DNA of 39,488 nt from Pokkaliibacter plantistimulans (GCF_003194385.1 NZ_LAPT01000128.1:1-39488); one strand, 5' to 3'. Positions 7,926 to 17,472 are shown, counted from the first letter of the stretch. The notes: a model not told the origin generated them from the sequence alone. Numbers and translations are program-made.

Positions 7926-9467
7926 ATGTCAAACGCTGCAGCCCACCATCCTCCCGCCCTGCAAGGTGCCCTGCTATGGATCAGTGCCGTTATTCTGGCC
8001 ATGTCCAACTTTTTTGCAGTGCTCAACATGACCATCGCCAACGTCACCCAGCCGAATATGGCCGGTGCTCTGGGCGCCAGCACCAGCCAGGGCACCTGGA
8101 TCATCACCGCCTATGCCGTTGCGGAAGCCATCACCGTTCCCATGACCGGCTGGCTGACTTCCCGCTTCGGCGGCGTGAAGGTCTTCGCAGTCGCGGTATT
8201 CATGTTTGGTATCGCTTCGCTGCTGTGCGGCATGGCCACCTCACTCAATATGCTGCTGCTCATGCGCGTCATGCAGGGGATGGCCGGTGGCCCCATCATG
8301 GCACTGTCGCAAACCCTGCTGCTGCGTATATTCCCCAAAGATAAGGCGATGATGGCTACCGGCCTGTGGGCAATGACCAGCCTGCTGGCCCCGGTTTGCG
8401 GCCCGGTGCTCGGTGGCTGGATCTGCGATAACTACAGCTGGCCCTGGGTCTATATGATCAACGTCCCTCTGGCGCTGCTGTTTGGTGTGGCAAGCTGGGC
8501 GCTGCTCAAGGCCTATGAAGATCCTCTGGTAAAAAACCGGATGGATGTGGTCGGTTTTGTACTGCTGGTAGTCTGGGTCGCCGCCTTACAGATCATGCTC
8601 GATGAAGGTAAGGATCTGGACTGGTTCGCCTCCGAGGAAATCTGCGTGCTGGCGGCGGTGGCTGTTATCGGCTTCCTCAGCTTTGTTATCTGGGAGCTCA
8701 CCGAAGAGCACCCGATAGTCGATATTCGCGTCTTTCGCCATCGTGGTTTCACCGCCAGCATGGTCGTGCTCGCCCTGGCCTTCGGCTGCTTCTTCGGTCT
8801 TAACGTACTGACGCCGATGTGGCTGCAGTCCAACATGGGGTACACCACTACCTGGTCGGGCATTGTGGTGGCCTGGGGTGGCCTGCTGTCCGTCATCTTC
8901 TCCCCCATCGCTGCCAACCTGTCGAACCGCATTGATTCGCGCTGGCTGATTTTTATCGGCTGCACCTGGCTCGGCTGTGACACCCTCTGGCGCTCTTTTG
9001 CCAGCCCGGATATGGACTACTGGTCGATCTGCATTCCGCTGTTCGTCATGGGTCTAGGCATGCCGATGTATTACATCCCCATCACCGGACTGGCGATGGG
9101 CTCAGTGGAAGAAAGGGAAATGGCCTCGGCGGCAGGTCTGATGAATTTCGTGCGGACCATCGCCGGTGCCTTCGCCACTTCTCTGGTGACCACCTTCTGG
9201 CAGGACGGCCGCTATATTGCCCATGACCAGCTGGCCAGTGTGGTTGACCCTTCTGGCGACCTGTACAGCCTGATCAGTTCCGCCCCTGGCGAGGCCGGGC
9301 AGATGGCACGGGAGATGTTCAACAACATGGTAACCGGGCAAAGCATGATGCTGGCCACCAACAGCCTGATGCAGACCATCGCCATTATCTTCTTCATTGC
9401 CGCATGCGCTATTGCTCTGGCCCCTAAAGCCAGTCGCAGCGTCGATGCCGCTTCGGTAGGACATTAA
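7926..9467 (+). CDS. emrB: MFS multidrug transporter, EmrB/DHA2 type
   Basis: The 513-aa inner-membrane drug:proton antiporter has the 14-helix DHA2 layout. The family motif around TM1 is present (NFFAVLNMTIANVTQPNMAG), as are TWIITAYAVAEAI and MTGWLTSRFGGVKVF (motif A region). Motif C-like residues follow in LLAPVCGPVLGGWI. It partners EmrA and the NodT-type channel upstream to expel hydrophobic toxic compounds. AGGAG lies before the ATG. The large hairpin at 9503-9535 follows the stop. The substrate cannot be read from sequence. Confidence 0.94.
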   Translation: MSNAAAHHPPALQGALLWISAVILAMSNFFAVLNMTIANVTQPNMAGALGASTSQGTWIITAYAVAEAITVPMTGWLTSRFGGVKVFAVAVFMFGIASLLCGMATSLNMLLLMRVMQGMAGGPIMALSQTLLLRIFPKDKAMMATGLWAMTSLLAPVCGPVLGGWICDNYSWPWVYMINVPLALLFGVASWALLKAYEDPLVKNRMDVVGFVLLVVWVAALQIMLDEGKDLDWFASEEICVLAAVAVIGFLSFVIWELTEEHPIVDIRVFRHRGFTASMVVLALAFGCFFGLNVLTPMWLQSNMGYTTTWSGIVVAWGGLLSVIFSPIAANLSNRIDSRWLIFIGCTWLGCDTLWRSFASPDMDYWSICIPLFVMGLGMPMYYIPITGLAMGSVEEREMASAAGLMNFVRTIAGAFATSLVTTFWQDGRYIAHDQLASVVDPSGDLYSLISSAPGEAGQMAREMFNNMVTGQSMMLATNSLMQTIAIIFFIAACAIALAPKASRSVDAASVGH

Positions 9468-9502
9468 ACAAAGCAACACCGTACAGTCTGACTGTTCAGG
9501 TT

Positions 9503-9535
9503 CGGCCCGGTGGTGATCACCTCACCACCGGGCCG
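9503..9535 (+). terminator. 14-bp perfect hairpin after emrB
   Basis: CGGCCCGGTGGTGA (9503-9516) pairs perfectly with TCACCACCGGGCCG (9522-9535) around TCACC. No T tract follows, so it may be an mRNA-stabilising stem or a terminator needing extra factors. Confidence 0.6.
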
Positions 9536-9722
9536 CGAAAAGCGTACGCATGGTCATGATGGGCAAATTCAGCGGCATATCTTCCCGTACCGGCCGGAAG
9601 TGGCCGCCTCTGGCTACTCCGCCCCTGACGTCGTGGTGCCCCCCAAACAGCCATACACAGCACTTTGAATATCAGGTGACATTCACCACGGACGCCACCT
9701 ATGCACGAAATGAGAATGCCCC

Positions 9723-9941
9723 ATGCGCAATAACCCATCTGCATTTCAACAGCAGCGCCACTTTGCTCCCAATCCATCGCTGGTCAGCGGCTACCGTGAT
9801 GCTGAGCGATCTGGCACGTCGCACAATGTTATGTATCACCCCACTATGTCCGCCGTCGGTATCTCCCCTGAGGTTCTCCGGCAAGGCCAGACCGCCACGC
9901 ATTTACAGCAGATGCATGGTCGCTTCGAGCTGACTTTCTAG
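9723..9941 (+). CDS. possible small protein upstream of the EAL gene
   Basis: A 72-residue frame ends 11 nt before the start of the GGDEF-EAL gene, a spacing typical of an operon partner. The product is polar (begins MRNNPSAFQQQRHF), with no signal peptide, membrane helix or motif I recognise. The ribosome-binding site is weak. An overlapping longer frame in another phase (9550-9933) has poor composition and is not accepted. The rest of the gap 9536-9722 shows nothing identifiable. The frame may be chance. Confidence 0.35.
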   Translation: MRNNPSAFQQQRHFAPNPSLVSGYRDAERSGTSHNVMYHPTMSAVGISPEVLRQGQTATHLQQMHGRFELTF

Positions 9942-9952
9942 GAGCTTCCCCC

Positions 9953-11404
9953 ATGACGCATAGTTCCGGGCTCTTGCCTGCGCCGTTACCTCAGGCACAG
10001 CTCTGCTGTGAACTGGTTCAGTCCCTGAGCGAGAAGGAGGCGCCCCCCTGGCAAGAGTTAGAGACAATCTGTCCGATTATCCGTGAAGTGGTGCGCCATC
10101 AGGCGACCCATGATCCCCAGACGGGGTTGCCCAATCTGGATCTGCTGATGGAGCGGATCGATACCGCTAAGGCGCAGAGTCGGCCATGCAGTCTGATTTT
10201 TCTGGTGATTAACGACTTCGCCGAGATTGCTGAACACCATGGTATTGCTGCCGCCCTGCATACCATCAACGTTACCTCCGAGCGCATCCGTGAAGCGGTG
10301 CGGCAGCAAGGCGATGCAGCACGCATTCAGGGCGAACTGTTTGCCGCCATTATTGATGGCGATGATCCACAGGCAGTCGCCCATAACCTGTGGCTGACCC
10401 TGACCAGCCCGATCCCCTGGCAGATGGCAGAGCTGCATCTGGTGGTAGCCGCCGGGCTGGTGACCAGCGATGAGATTCCCGGCACTGCAGAAGAGTTAGT
10501 ACGTGCTGGCTACGCGGCCGCCAAGGATGGCCTGAGTCACCATGCCGGCGGTGGAGTCAACCTCTATTCAAGCAAACTGGGTGAACAGCTGGATCGTCAG
10601 TATCAGGTGGTTTCACGGCTCAGCTCGACACTGGGCAACGACGGCCTGTCGCTGGCGCTGCAGGCCAAAGTTGGCGCGCGCGACGGCTGTCTGCAGGGCG
10701 CAGAAGCGCTACTACGCTGGCACGACGAACAGTTGGGCTCGGTGCCTCCCAACGAATTCATCCCTCTGGCAGAACGCAATGGCATGATCACCCACCTCAG
10801 CGCCTGGGTGCTGCGCGAAGCGCTGGCGATTGCCACTGCCTGGAATCAGGCGGGTCTGCATATCAGTATCGCGGTCAATCTGTCTGCGCTCGACCTGCAG
10901 CACCCACAATTGATTCCTCACATTCAGTCGGCGCTGGACAGTTCGGGGTTCGATCCGGCCCGACTGGTCATCGAACTGACCGAGTCGGCCGTGGCCAAAG
11001 ATCCCGATCTGGCCATCCAGCAGTTGCTGCAGTTGAAGAGCATGGGCATTGCTCTGGCACTGGACGATTTCGGCACCGGCTATTCGTCCCTCAGCCATCT
11101 GCGCCGCCTGCCCATCGACAGTCTCAAGATCGACCGCTCCTTTGTGGCTGACACCCCACACAATGCTGACGCGGTGGCCATTGTCCGCTCTATTGTGGTG
11201 CTGGCTCAGACGCTCGGTATGCAAACCGTGGCCGAAGGGGTCGAAACTCTGGAGCAGGCGCTGTTTCTGCGTGACCTGGGCGTAGACACCTTACAGGGCT
11301 ATTTATTCAGCCGCCCCCTGGAGGCAGAGCAGTTTATTGCGCTGGCGCTGCACCGCCATGCACATTTTCGGGAGTTGCTGGCGCGGCCATCGACCTTCCC
11401 CTGA
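9953..11404 (+). CDS. degenerate GGDEF plus EAL protein, likely c-di-GMP phosphodiesterase
   Basis: The 483-aa cytoplasmic protein has a GGDEF-like domain at about residues 50-210 that keeps the DPQTGLPN start but has QGELF (126-130) in place of GGDEF, so it should not make c-di-GMP. The C-terminal EAL domain (about 228-470) looks complete: E251-A252-L253 in AEALLRW, the N in INLSA-type AVNLSALDL, the ELTES glutamate, DDFGTGYSSL, the KIDRSF lysine, AEGVE and QGYLFSRPL. It should hydrolyse c-di-GMP to pGpG. The dead GGDEF half may bind GTP or a partner. AGGAG precedes the ATG. Its opposite activity to the cyclase at 3537 is notable but they are not in one operon. Confidence 0.9.
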   Translation: MTHSSGLLPAPLPQAQLCCELVQSLSEKEAPPWQELETICPIIREVVRHQATHDPQTGLPNLDLLMERIDTAKAQSRPCSLIFLVINDFAEIAEHHGIAAALHTINVTSERIREAVRQQGDAARIQGELFAAIIDGDDPQAVAHNLWLTLTSPIPWQMAELHLVVAAGLVTSDEIPGTAEELVRAGYAAAKDGLSHHAGGGVNLYSSKLGEQLDRQYQVVSRLSSTLGNDGLSLALQAKVGARDGCLQGAEALLRWHDEQLGSVPPNEFIPLAERNGMITHLSAWVLREALAIATAWNQAGLHISIAVNLSALDLQHPQLIPHIQSALDSSGFDPARLVIELTESAVAKDPDLAIQQLLQLKSMGIALALDDFGTGYSSLSHLRRLPIDSLKIDRSFVADTPHNADAVAIVRSIVVLAQTLGMQTVAEGVETLEQALFLRDLGVDTLQGYLFSRPLEAEQFIALALHRHAHFRELLARPSTFP

Positions 11405-11516
11405 ACAACCTGGTTTTGCCAGGGAATATAACCAGCCAACTCTTAAACGTTAAAGATCAGACATCAATAGTGAATGCTGTGCACGTGCAATCGACACGTC
11501 CGGAGCACAGGATGAA

Positions 11517-13163
11517 ATGCGGGCCACTACCATGCAAAAGCTCTTCAAAGATATTTCTATCTACAAAAAAATACTGTCGCTCACCTTACTCATGGCCTTA
11601 CTGGTCATCTACACCGCCTGCTACAACCTGGTGATGATGAAAGGGCAAATCCTTGAGGAACGACAGGTACAAAGCAAAGGCATCGCCGAACAGGCTGCCA
11701 GTCTGATTGGCTACTATGCAGACCAGGCCAGACAGGGGGCTCTCAGCCTGGCAGAGGCCCAGCAACGGGCTAAAGAAGCCATTGGTGCCATGCGTTATGC
11801 CGACAACAACTATGTTTTTATCCTGTCCGAACAGGGCACCTTCGTCATGCATCCGGTGCTGCCCACGCTCAACGGCCAGAATCTCAGTACCATCAAGGAT
11901 GCCAGCGGCAACGTTTTTCTGCCGCCACTGGTGAGGGAAGTCCGGCAACATGGGGAAGCGTCCAGTCAGTATTACTGGAGCAAGAGTGGCCAGACCACTG
12001 CAGTGCCCAAGTTGACCTATGCCATGCAAGCACCGGCCTGGGGCTGGATCACCGCTACCGGGGTCTATCTGGATGATGTCGATGAGCTGTTCTGGCAGGA
12101 GGCACGCAAGTTTATCGCCATTCTGGTGGGCGCATTTCTGTTCATTGCCTACATCAGCCGCGAAATCAATCACAGCATCAGCCTGCCATTGCGCCGCGCC
12201 CTTGGGGTTATCGAACAGATGGCCGCAGGCAACCTGACCTGCCGCCTGAACCACCATGCCCGGGATGAGCTGGGCCAGCTTAGCCAGTGCCTTGACCAGT
12301 CTCTCGATAGCCTGCAGCAGCTGATTGGCTCCGTTCGTGAGCAAGCATCACATCTTGACCAAAACAGTGCCGAACTGTCGGCTGCAGCGGAGCAAAGCAG
12401 CAAGGGCGTGGAACAGCAGAATAATGAAACTCACCTGCTGGTTACCGCCATGCAGGAAATGGCCGCCACCTCGGTGGAGGTATCGCAACACGCCACCAAC
12501 ACTGCCCGAACCACACAGGAAGTCAGTGACCGGGCCCAGGCAGGCAAGCAACTGGTGCAGAAAAATATTGAACAGATTGGCGTACTGGCCAGCTCAATTG
12601 CCGCTTCTGCCGACACCGTTACCATGCTGGAAAAGCAGGGTGAAGAGGTCGGAGTGATCCTGCAACAGATTACTTCCATCTCCGATCAAACCAACTTGCT
12701 GGCCCTGAATGCGGCTATTGAGGCCGCACGGGCAGGTGAACAGGGTCGTGGTTTTGCGGTAGTCGCTGACGAAGTACGTACGCTGGCGATGCGCACCCGA
12801 CAATCGACGGAAGAAATCACCCAACTTAACGAGCGTCTGCGTCAAGCCTGTCAGGATGCGGTGCACTCCATGCGGCAGGGCCTCCAGCAGGCAGAAAGCA
12901 GCGTGCAGCAAACGGAAGAGAGCAGCGCGCACTTCGACGTGATCGCAGGCAAGATCAGTGAAATACGCGACATGAATACCCTGGTCGCCACGGCCGTACA
13001 GCAACAAAGTTGTGTGGCGGAAGAAATGAGCCGCAATCTGGTCAATATCGCCACTATTGCCCAGCAAACGGACGGCGGCTCCAAGCATATCGCCCAGCAA
13101 AGCCGACTGGTGGCCAAACGCGCCGAAGAGATGCAACAGTGGATTGCGCGGTTCAGCATTTAA
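11517..13163 (+). CDS. methyl-accepting chemotaxis protein with a Cache sensor
   Basis: The 548-aa receptor has TM1 at about residues 19-39, a periplasmic single-Cache-type domain (about 45-190, with [20 protein letters not shown] and [12 protein letters not shown]), TM2 at about 192-210, a HAMP linker and a cytoplasmic signalling hairpin. The conserved tip reads [20 protein letters not shown], the site that contacts CheA and CheW. There is no C-terminal CheR-docking pentapeptide. Such Cache domains often sense small organic acids, but the ligand cannot be read here. The start is ATG at 11517 or the in-frame ATG at 11532. Confidence 0.92.
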   Translation: MRATTMQKLFKDISIYKKILSLTLLMALLVIYTACYNLVMMKGQILEERQVQSKGIAEQAASLIGYYADQARQGALSLAEAQQRAKEAIGAMRYADNNYVFILSEQGTFVMHPVLPTLNGQNLSTIKDASGNVFLPPLVREVRQHGEASSQYYWSKSGQTTAVPKLTYAMQAPAWGWITATGVYLDDVDELFWQEARKFIAILVGAFLFIAYISREINHSISLPLRRALGVIEQMAAGNLTCRLNHHARDELGQLSQCLDQSLDSLQQLIGSVREQASHLDQNSAELSAAAEQSSKGVEQQNNETHLLVTAMQEMAATSVEVSQHATNTARTTQEVSDRAQAGKQLVQKNIEQIGVLASSIAASADTVTMLEKQGEEVGVILQQITSISDQTNLLALNAAIEAARAGEQGRGFAVVADEVRTLAMRTRQSTEEITQLNERLRQACQDAVHSMRQGLQQAESSVQQTEESSAHFDVIAGKISEIRDMNTLVATAVQQQSCVAEEMSRNLVNIATIAQQTDGGSKHIAQQSRLVAKRAEEMQQWIARFSI

Positions 13164-13167
13164 CCCT

Positions 13168-13195
13168 GAGCTGGCGCCCAGCAGGGCGTCAGCTC
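13168..13195. terminator. hairpin between the chemoreceptor gene and moaB
   Basis: GAGCTGGCGCCC (13168-13179) pairs with GGGCGTCAGCTC (13184-13195) with one G-T pair and a 4-nt loop. It lies between convergent stops. It lacks a T tract. Confidence 0.5.
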
Positions 13196-13218
13196 CTCTG
13201 CCTTTAACTGGGCGCAGC

Positions 13219-13752
13219 TCAATGCGGCGCGGTGGTGGCCTGTGTCAGTGGCATGACCATTTCCACAAAGTTGCAGGGGCGGTGACGGCTATCCAGCTGC
13301 TCACGAATAATGTGACGCCAGGCGGTACGGCATGCGCCGGTCGAACCCGGTATGCAGAAGATCAGGGTACGATTAGCAACGCCTGCCAGCGCGCGGCTCT
13401 GAATGGTGGAAGTCCCCACTTCCTGATAGGAGAGCTGACGGAACAGCTCACCGAAGCCCGCAATGGTTTTGTCTAACAGCGGCTGTACCGCCTCAGGGGT
13501 AGAGTCGCGGGAGGTAAAGCCGGTGCCGCCGGTGATCAGCACCGCATGAATGTCAACATCAGCAATCCACTGTGAAAGCACCGCCCGCAATGGGTAGATG
13601 TCATCCTTCACAATGGCCCGGGCATATAGCACATGCCCGGCTTCCTCCAGCCCTGCGGCCAGGGCATCCCCCGAACCATCGGTGGCCGAGGTACGGGTGT
13701 CGGAAACGGTCAGTACAGCAATATTGAGTGGCGTGAGAACCTGCGAGTGCAT
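13219..13752 (-). CDS. moaB: molybdenum cofactor biosynthesis protein B
   Basis: The 177-aa protein of the MoaB/MogA (MPT-binding) family contains LTVSDTRT near the N-terminus and the signature [18 protein letters not shown], where the Asp in the SRDSTPE loop corresponds to the active-site Asp of MogA-like adenylyltransferases. It acts in cytoplasmic molybdopterin activation, although E. coli MoaB itself is dispensable. It is the last gene of the minus-strand unit that starts at 17472. Its position next to a molybdopterin-enzyme operon (18450-26321) suggests a dedicated cofactor supply. An 80-nt gap separates it from moaA. Confidence 0.93.
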   Translation of the reverse strand: MHSQVLTPLNIAVLTVSDTRTSATDGSGDALAAGLEEAGHVLYARAIVKDDIYPLRAVLSQWIADVDIHAVLITGGTGFTSRDSTPEAVQPLLDKTIAGFGELFRQLSYQEVGTSTIQSRALAGVANRTLIFCIPGSTGACRTAWRHIIREQLDSRHRPCNFVEMVMPLTQATTAPH

Positions 13753-13832
13753 CGTGATCAGCTCATTGTGGATAGCCAGAAAAAACCAAGGAAAAGCAGA
13801 AAGCCGATGCAGTGCAGCGTCGACGCAACGCG

Positions 13833-14894
13833 CTAGCCGCCCGTCATATTCATCAGTCGCAGCACCTGCGGCGGCGCATCGAGGCTGAAATGATGGCGTT
13901 CGGGCTTGATGCTCATGGCCGCCAGCAGGGTCTGCCGCAGGTGCTGATCGTCGCCGGGAAACTGGCGCAGCACGGCTTTGAGATCAACCGCATGCTCATT
14001 GCCCAGACACAGCAGTAATTGCCCTTCTACCGTCACCCGTACCCGATTGCAGCTAGCGCAAAAGTTATGGCTGTGAGGGGAAATAAACCCCACCCGGCTG
14101 TGCTGACCGGCGATACGGTAGTAACGTGCCGGTCCACCACTGCTTTCCGAAGATGCAATTAGCCCGTAACGTGGCTGCAAACGTGCCAGCAAACGGTCGT
14201 TGCCCAGGTAGCTGGTGGCCAACTGTCGCGTATGCACCTCGCCCAGCGGCATTTCTTCGATAAAGCTGATGTCCATACCACGCTGCAGGGCATAGTCGAG
14301 CAAGTCTTCCAACTCCCCGACATTACCGCCCTGCTGCACCACCGTATTCAGTTTGATTCGCTCAAACCCTACCGCCAGCGCCGCTTCAATACCACGCAGA
14401 ACCTGTGGTAGCTGGTCACGACGGGTCATGGCTAAAAATCGCGCAGGATTCAGGCTGTCCAGGCTGATATTCAGACGCTGTACCCCGGCAGCCCTGAGGG
14501 CGGGCGCAAAACGCTGTAGTTGCGAACCATTAGTGGTCAGCGTCAGTTCCGCCAGCCCCGGCATTGACCCAAGCTGCTCTATCAGCTGCATTACATTCGG
14601 TCGCAGCAGTGGCTCACCGCCGGTCAGGCGAATCTTGCTTACCCCCAAGGCCACAAAATTACGGGCAAGGGACGCCAGCTCCTCCAGGCTCAGCACCTGT
14701 GCGCGCGGCAAAAAGCGGGTGTCTTCGTTCATGCAATAAACGCAGCGAAAATCACAGCGATCCGTGACCGACAGGCGCAGGTAGGTCACCCGGCGGCCAA
14801 AATTGTCGATCAGCACAGCTGTGTCGGTCGGCGCCCCGGCTGCTGCTGCAGCCAAGGCGGGTGGGGTGTGTATCGAGCGGGATGGGATGGGCAT
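13833..14894 (-). CDS. moaA: GTP 3',8-cyclase (radical SAM), MoaA
   Basis: The 353-aa enzyme makes the first committed molybdopterin precursor from GTP. The N-terminal radical-SAM cluster motif is CDFRCVYCM (CxxxCxxC). The SAM-binding LTGGEPLLR follows, and the second, C-terminal [4Fe-4S] cluster uses CASCNRVRVT plus a further Cys (LLLCLG). The protein ends in Gly-Gly, the tail MoaA needs for activity. About 30 poorly conserved residues (Ala-rich) precede the usual N-terminus, so the true start could be slightly downstream. It lies 20 nt after the 79-aa gene and is followed by moaB. Confidence 0.95.
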   Translation of the reverse strand: MPIPSRSIHTPPALAAAAAGAPTDTAVLIDNFGRRVTYLRLSVTDRCDFRCVYCMNEDTRFLPRAQVLSLEELASLARNFVALGVSKIRLTGGEPLLRPNVMQLIEQLGSMPGLAELTLTTNGSQLQRFAPALRAAGVQRLNISLDSLNPARFLAMTRRDQLPQVLRGIEAALAVGFERIKLNTVVQQGGNVGELEDLLDYALQRGMDISFIEEMPLGEVHTRQLATSYLGNDRLLARLQPRYGLIASSESSGGPARYYRIAGQHSRVGFISPHSHNFCASCNRVRVTVEGQLLLCLGNEHAVDLKAVLRQFPGDDQHLRQTLLAAMSIKPERHHFSLDAPPQVLRLMNMTGG

Positions 14895-14914
14895 GCGGCT
14901 TGTTCAATTCCAGG

Positions 14915-15154
14915 CTAGTCTTTGTCCCACAGCGGAACCCAGGCACGCAACTGGGTATCCAGACGTACCTGAGCGCAGATGCGCGCCGCCAGGAAGTTGG
15001 CTTGTGCACGGGAAATGTCCATCTCCACGATGGCAATTGCATGATCCGCATAGCGGACCATATCTATCCGCTGGATCGGCGCATATCCACCGTAGTCGCG
15101 ACGGATATCGTCGGCGCTGATGTCAACGGCCAACCCTTCAATGATGATCTTCAT
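14915..15154 (-). CDS. small RRM-like protein of unknown function
   Basis: A 79-aa protein whose ATG overlaps the stop of the DUF3141 gene by 4 nt (ATGA), so it is almost certainly translated by coupling. I do not recognise a named family. The pattern beta (KIIIEGL), helix (SADDIRRDYGGY), beta (IQRIDMVRY), beta (HAIAIVEM), helix (ANFLAARI) resembles a compact RNA-recognition-motif fold. RNP-type aromatic residues are poorly kept. No signal peptide or membrane helix is seen. It lies between a PhaC-like protein and MoaA. Its role could be protein or RNA binding; this is inference only. Confidence 0.8.
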   Translation of the reverse strand: MKIIIEGLAVDISADDIRRDYGGYAPIQRIDMVRYADHAIAIVEMDISRAQANFLAARICAQVRLDTQLRAWVPLWDKD

Positions 15155-17472
15155 CCTTCCACCTCTTCAACTACTGCAGGCTGTTGTCGAGTCCCCTGGC
15201 CCAGCACATCGCTGTCCAGTACGGCATTGATACGTTTGAGCATGGCTCGCTGTTGCCGGCTAGGCGGCGTTGATTGCACTCGCGGGTCGGCCAGCACCTG
15301 TTGCAGCAACGCCAGCAACCGCTGGCGGTCTTGTGGATCGCGCAGCAACACCGGCAAGGTGGCAATGGCTCGGGTCGGAGCAAAGCGGGCGATCAGCTCT
15401 TGCTCGCCACCGATGCGGCGCAGCTCATCCGCCGGCAGGCCTGGCAGCCAGTCCTGATAGTCAGTAATCAGCTCCTGCGCCAGCTGCAACCGTGACAGTG
15501 GCAGCGGCTCATCGCGGTGGCCAAGCAAGTACGCGACCCGCGCCAGTGCCTGGGCATAACCGCCCATCTCGATTCGGGCTAGCGCCTGCTTCACCACCGG
15601 CAACTCCCGTGGGGCAGGCTGCACTTCAGGCATCACTGCAGGCTGTCCATCTTCCCCCGCTGCCAGCAGGCAACCATACAGGGTGAAGAAGTAGGCCTCA
15701 CTCCAGGCATCGCGCAGAGACTTGTAGCCGTCAAGCAACGCACTCAGCATTTCTGCTCCCTGAGCTTCCACGGCATGCAGTGCGGTTTTCGGCGGCAACG
15801 GCTGACGCTGGGCGCGTACTGCCGTGGCGGCAGAGGGCAACCACCCCAGCCAGGGGTTGAGATCAGACAGTAGCCAGCGCTGGCTGCGCAGTGGATGCCA
15901 CATCCGCCCCAGCTCCGCTGACTGAGGTGTGGCCAGCGCCTTTACCCACGGGCGGGCAAAGCGCTCATAGAGCTGTTGGTTGACAGACGCAATCTCGGCA
16001 GCCACCTGAAAGGGCTTCTCATCCTGACGCTGATACCGGTTCAGGCGGGCGCTGACTTCCTCCAGTCGCAACGGCTCCAGGCTGACCTCATAGCGGGCCG
16101 CCTCCCCCGCCAGCGTATGAATTTGCATGCCGTATAGCCCAGGCGGCAGGGCCTCAATAGCCTCCAGAACCGACGCCAGCTGCTGGCCTTCTTTATTGGC
16201 TACCTTGCCAGACACAAAGATACCCAGATGCCCCACATCCTCATGCATCAGACCAACGATCACCTGGCCGCGCGCCTTGATTTCTTCGGTACTGCCAAAG
16301 ACATCACTCACCCAGTTGAAGGCCTGCTGCGGCGGTGTGATGTTGTCCCCTGCCGAGGCAAACACCACGATAGGGGAGGTAATGTTGCGCACATCCAGCG
16401 CCTGCGAATCCCCCTCAACCGCGCCAGACCACAGGTTATTGCCGACGAACAGCTTCTGCGTAATCCACTCGATTTCTCCGCCGTTGAGCAGATAGTAGCC
16501 CCCCCACCAGCGTTCGAATTCGAGAAAACGCTGCGCCTCGCCCTCAATATTGGCCAGCACCTTGTAGTACTTGTCGCAGAAGGTATTGGCCGGGTTAAGG
16601 TTTTCAAAATTCTGCACCAGCCAGGCACCATCAAAGACGCCTGCACCAAGATCGGCACACAGCGAAGCCAGCCAGGTGCCGCCCAGCAGCCCTCCGGCAT
16701 AACGCATCGGATTGTCACCCGCCCCTTCACTCCAGGCTCCGCCCCAGTAGGACATCGGTGCACCGATGATCAGCACCGGACCCACTGCCTCAGGGTTGCC
16801 CGCCGCCAGCATCATCGATGCCCAGCCCGCCTGACAGTTGCCAACGACACCGGGCTTCGGCGCTTCCGGATGCAGTGCGCGCACATGGCGCACAAACTCA
16901 CATTCAGCCTGACTGATGTCAGCGATGGTCTGCCCTGCCTCGGGGTGGGGAAAGAAGATCACGAAGTACACCGGATGGCCGCCCTGCAAGGCTACCCCAA
17001 CCTGAGAATCTGCCTTAAAGCCACCGATGCCGGGGCCATGGCCACCACGCGGATCAATGATGACGTAAGGGCGTCGCCGTGGGTCAATGCTCACCCCCGG
17101 TGGTGGCAGGATGCGTAGCAGGGCATAGTTGACCGGCCGCTCGAACTGCCTGCCGTCCATGATCATCTCGTAGTCGAAGTGCAGCACAGGCGGCAAACCC
17201 TGACGCTCATGTTCAATAAAGTTGTTGCCACGCTGGCGCAGAATGTCCCAGAACAATACCGTGCGCTGCGCCAGATCCACCCCATAGTGGCAGCTCTCCA
17301 CGGCCAGTGATGTGGGCACCAGCTTGCTCAACTCAAGCAGCGACTGCTCTGTGGCCTGGCGCCAGCGCGTCGCCAGGCGCTCCACAGCCAGTCCACTGCG
17401 ATGCAGCAAAACATGACTTATTTCCTCGGGTAAGCTGGGCGCAGGTACAGTACTGCGGGTGCTCTCAAACAT
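15151..17472 (-). CDS. DUF3141 protein, PHA-synthase-like alpha/beta hydrolase
   Basis: I take the ATG at 17472 (MFESTRST, 773 aa) rather than the upstream frame opening at 17514, because AAAGGAG lies just before it. The central part resembles class-type PhaC: a nucleophile elbow GNCQAGW with Cys near residue 213, an acid in FASAGDNITPP, and a His in EDVGHLGIF. This Cys-Asp-His order is that of polyhydroxyalkanoate synthases. Known PhaC proteins are about 560-600 residues; here a C-terminal extension of about 300 residues contains helical, uncharacterised sequence. No signal peptide is seen. It heads the unit with the 79-aa gene, moaA and moaB. Whether it makes polyester, hydrolyses an ester or thioester, or moves acyl groups is unknown. 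Confidence 0.85.
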   Translation of the reverse strand: MFESTRSTVPAPSLPEEISHVLLHRSGLAVERLATRWRQATEQSLLELSKLVPTSLAVESCHYGVDLAQRTVLFWDILRQRGNNFIEHERQGLPPVLHFDYEMIMDGRQFERPVNYALLRILPPPGVSIDPRRRPYVIIDPRGGHGPGIGGFKADSQVGVALQGGHPVYFVIFFPHPEAGQTIADISQAECEFVRHVRALHPEAPKPGVVGNCQAGWASMMLAAGNPEAVGPVLIIGAPMSYWGGAWSEGAGDNPMRYAGGLLGGTWLASLCADLGAGVFDGAWLVQNFENLNPANTFCDKYYKVLANIEGEAQRFLEFERWWGGYYLLNGGEIEWITQKLFVGNNLWSGAVEGDSQALDVRNITSPIVVFASAGDNITPPQQAFNWVSDVFGSTEEIKARGQVIVGLMHEDVGHLGIFVSGKVANKEGQQLASVLEAIEALPPGLYGMQIHTLAGEAARYEVSLEPLRLEEVSARLNRYQRQDEKPFQVAAEIASVNQQLYERFARPWVKALATPQSAELGRMWHPLRSQRWLLSDLNPWLGWLPSAATAVRAQRQPLPPKTALHAVEAQGAEMLSALLDGYKSLRDAWSEAYFFTLYGCLLAAGEDGQPAVMPEVQPAPRELPVVKQALARIEMGGYAQALARVAYLLGHRDEPLPLSRLQLAQELITDYQDWLPGLPADELRRIGGEQELIARFAPTRAIATLPVLLRDPQDRQRLLALLQQVLADPRVQSTPPSRQQRAMLKRINAVLDSDVLGQGTRQQPAVVEEVEG

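Noticed and set aside
9550-9933. 127-aa frame before the EAL gene
   Set aside because: Overlaps the 72-aa frame in a different phase, odd composition rich in Pro, Ser and Arg; no start signal.
16228-17118. 296-aa open frame antisense to the DUF3141 gene
   Set aside because: Shadow frame; the minus-strand frame has the catalytic motifs and a good ribosome-binding site.
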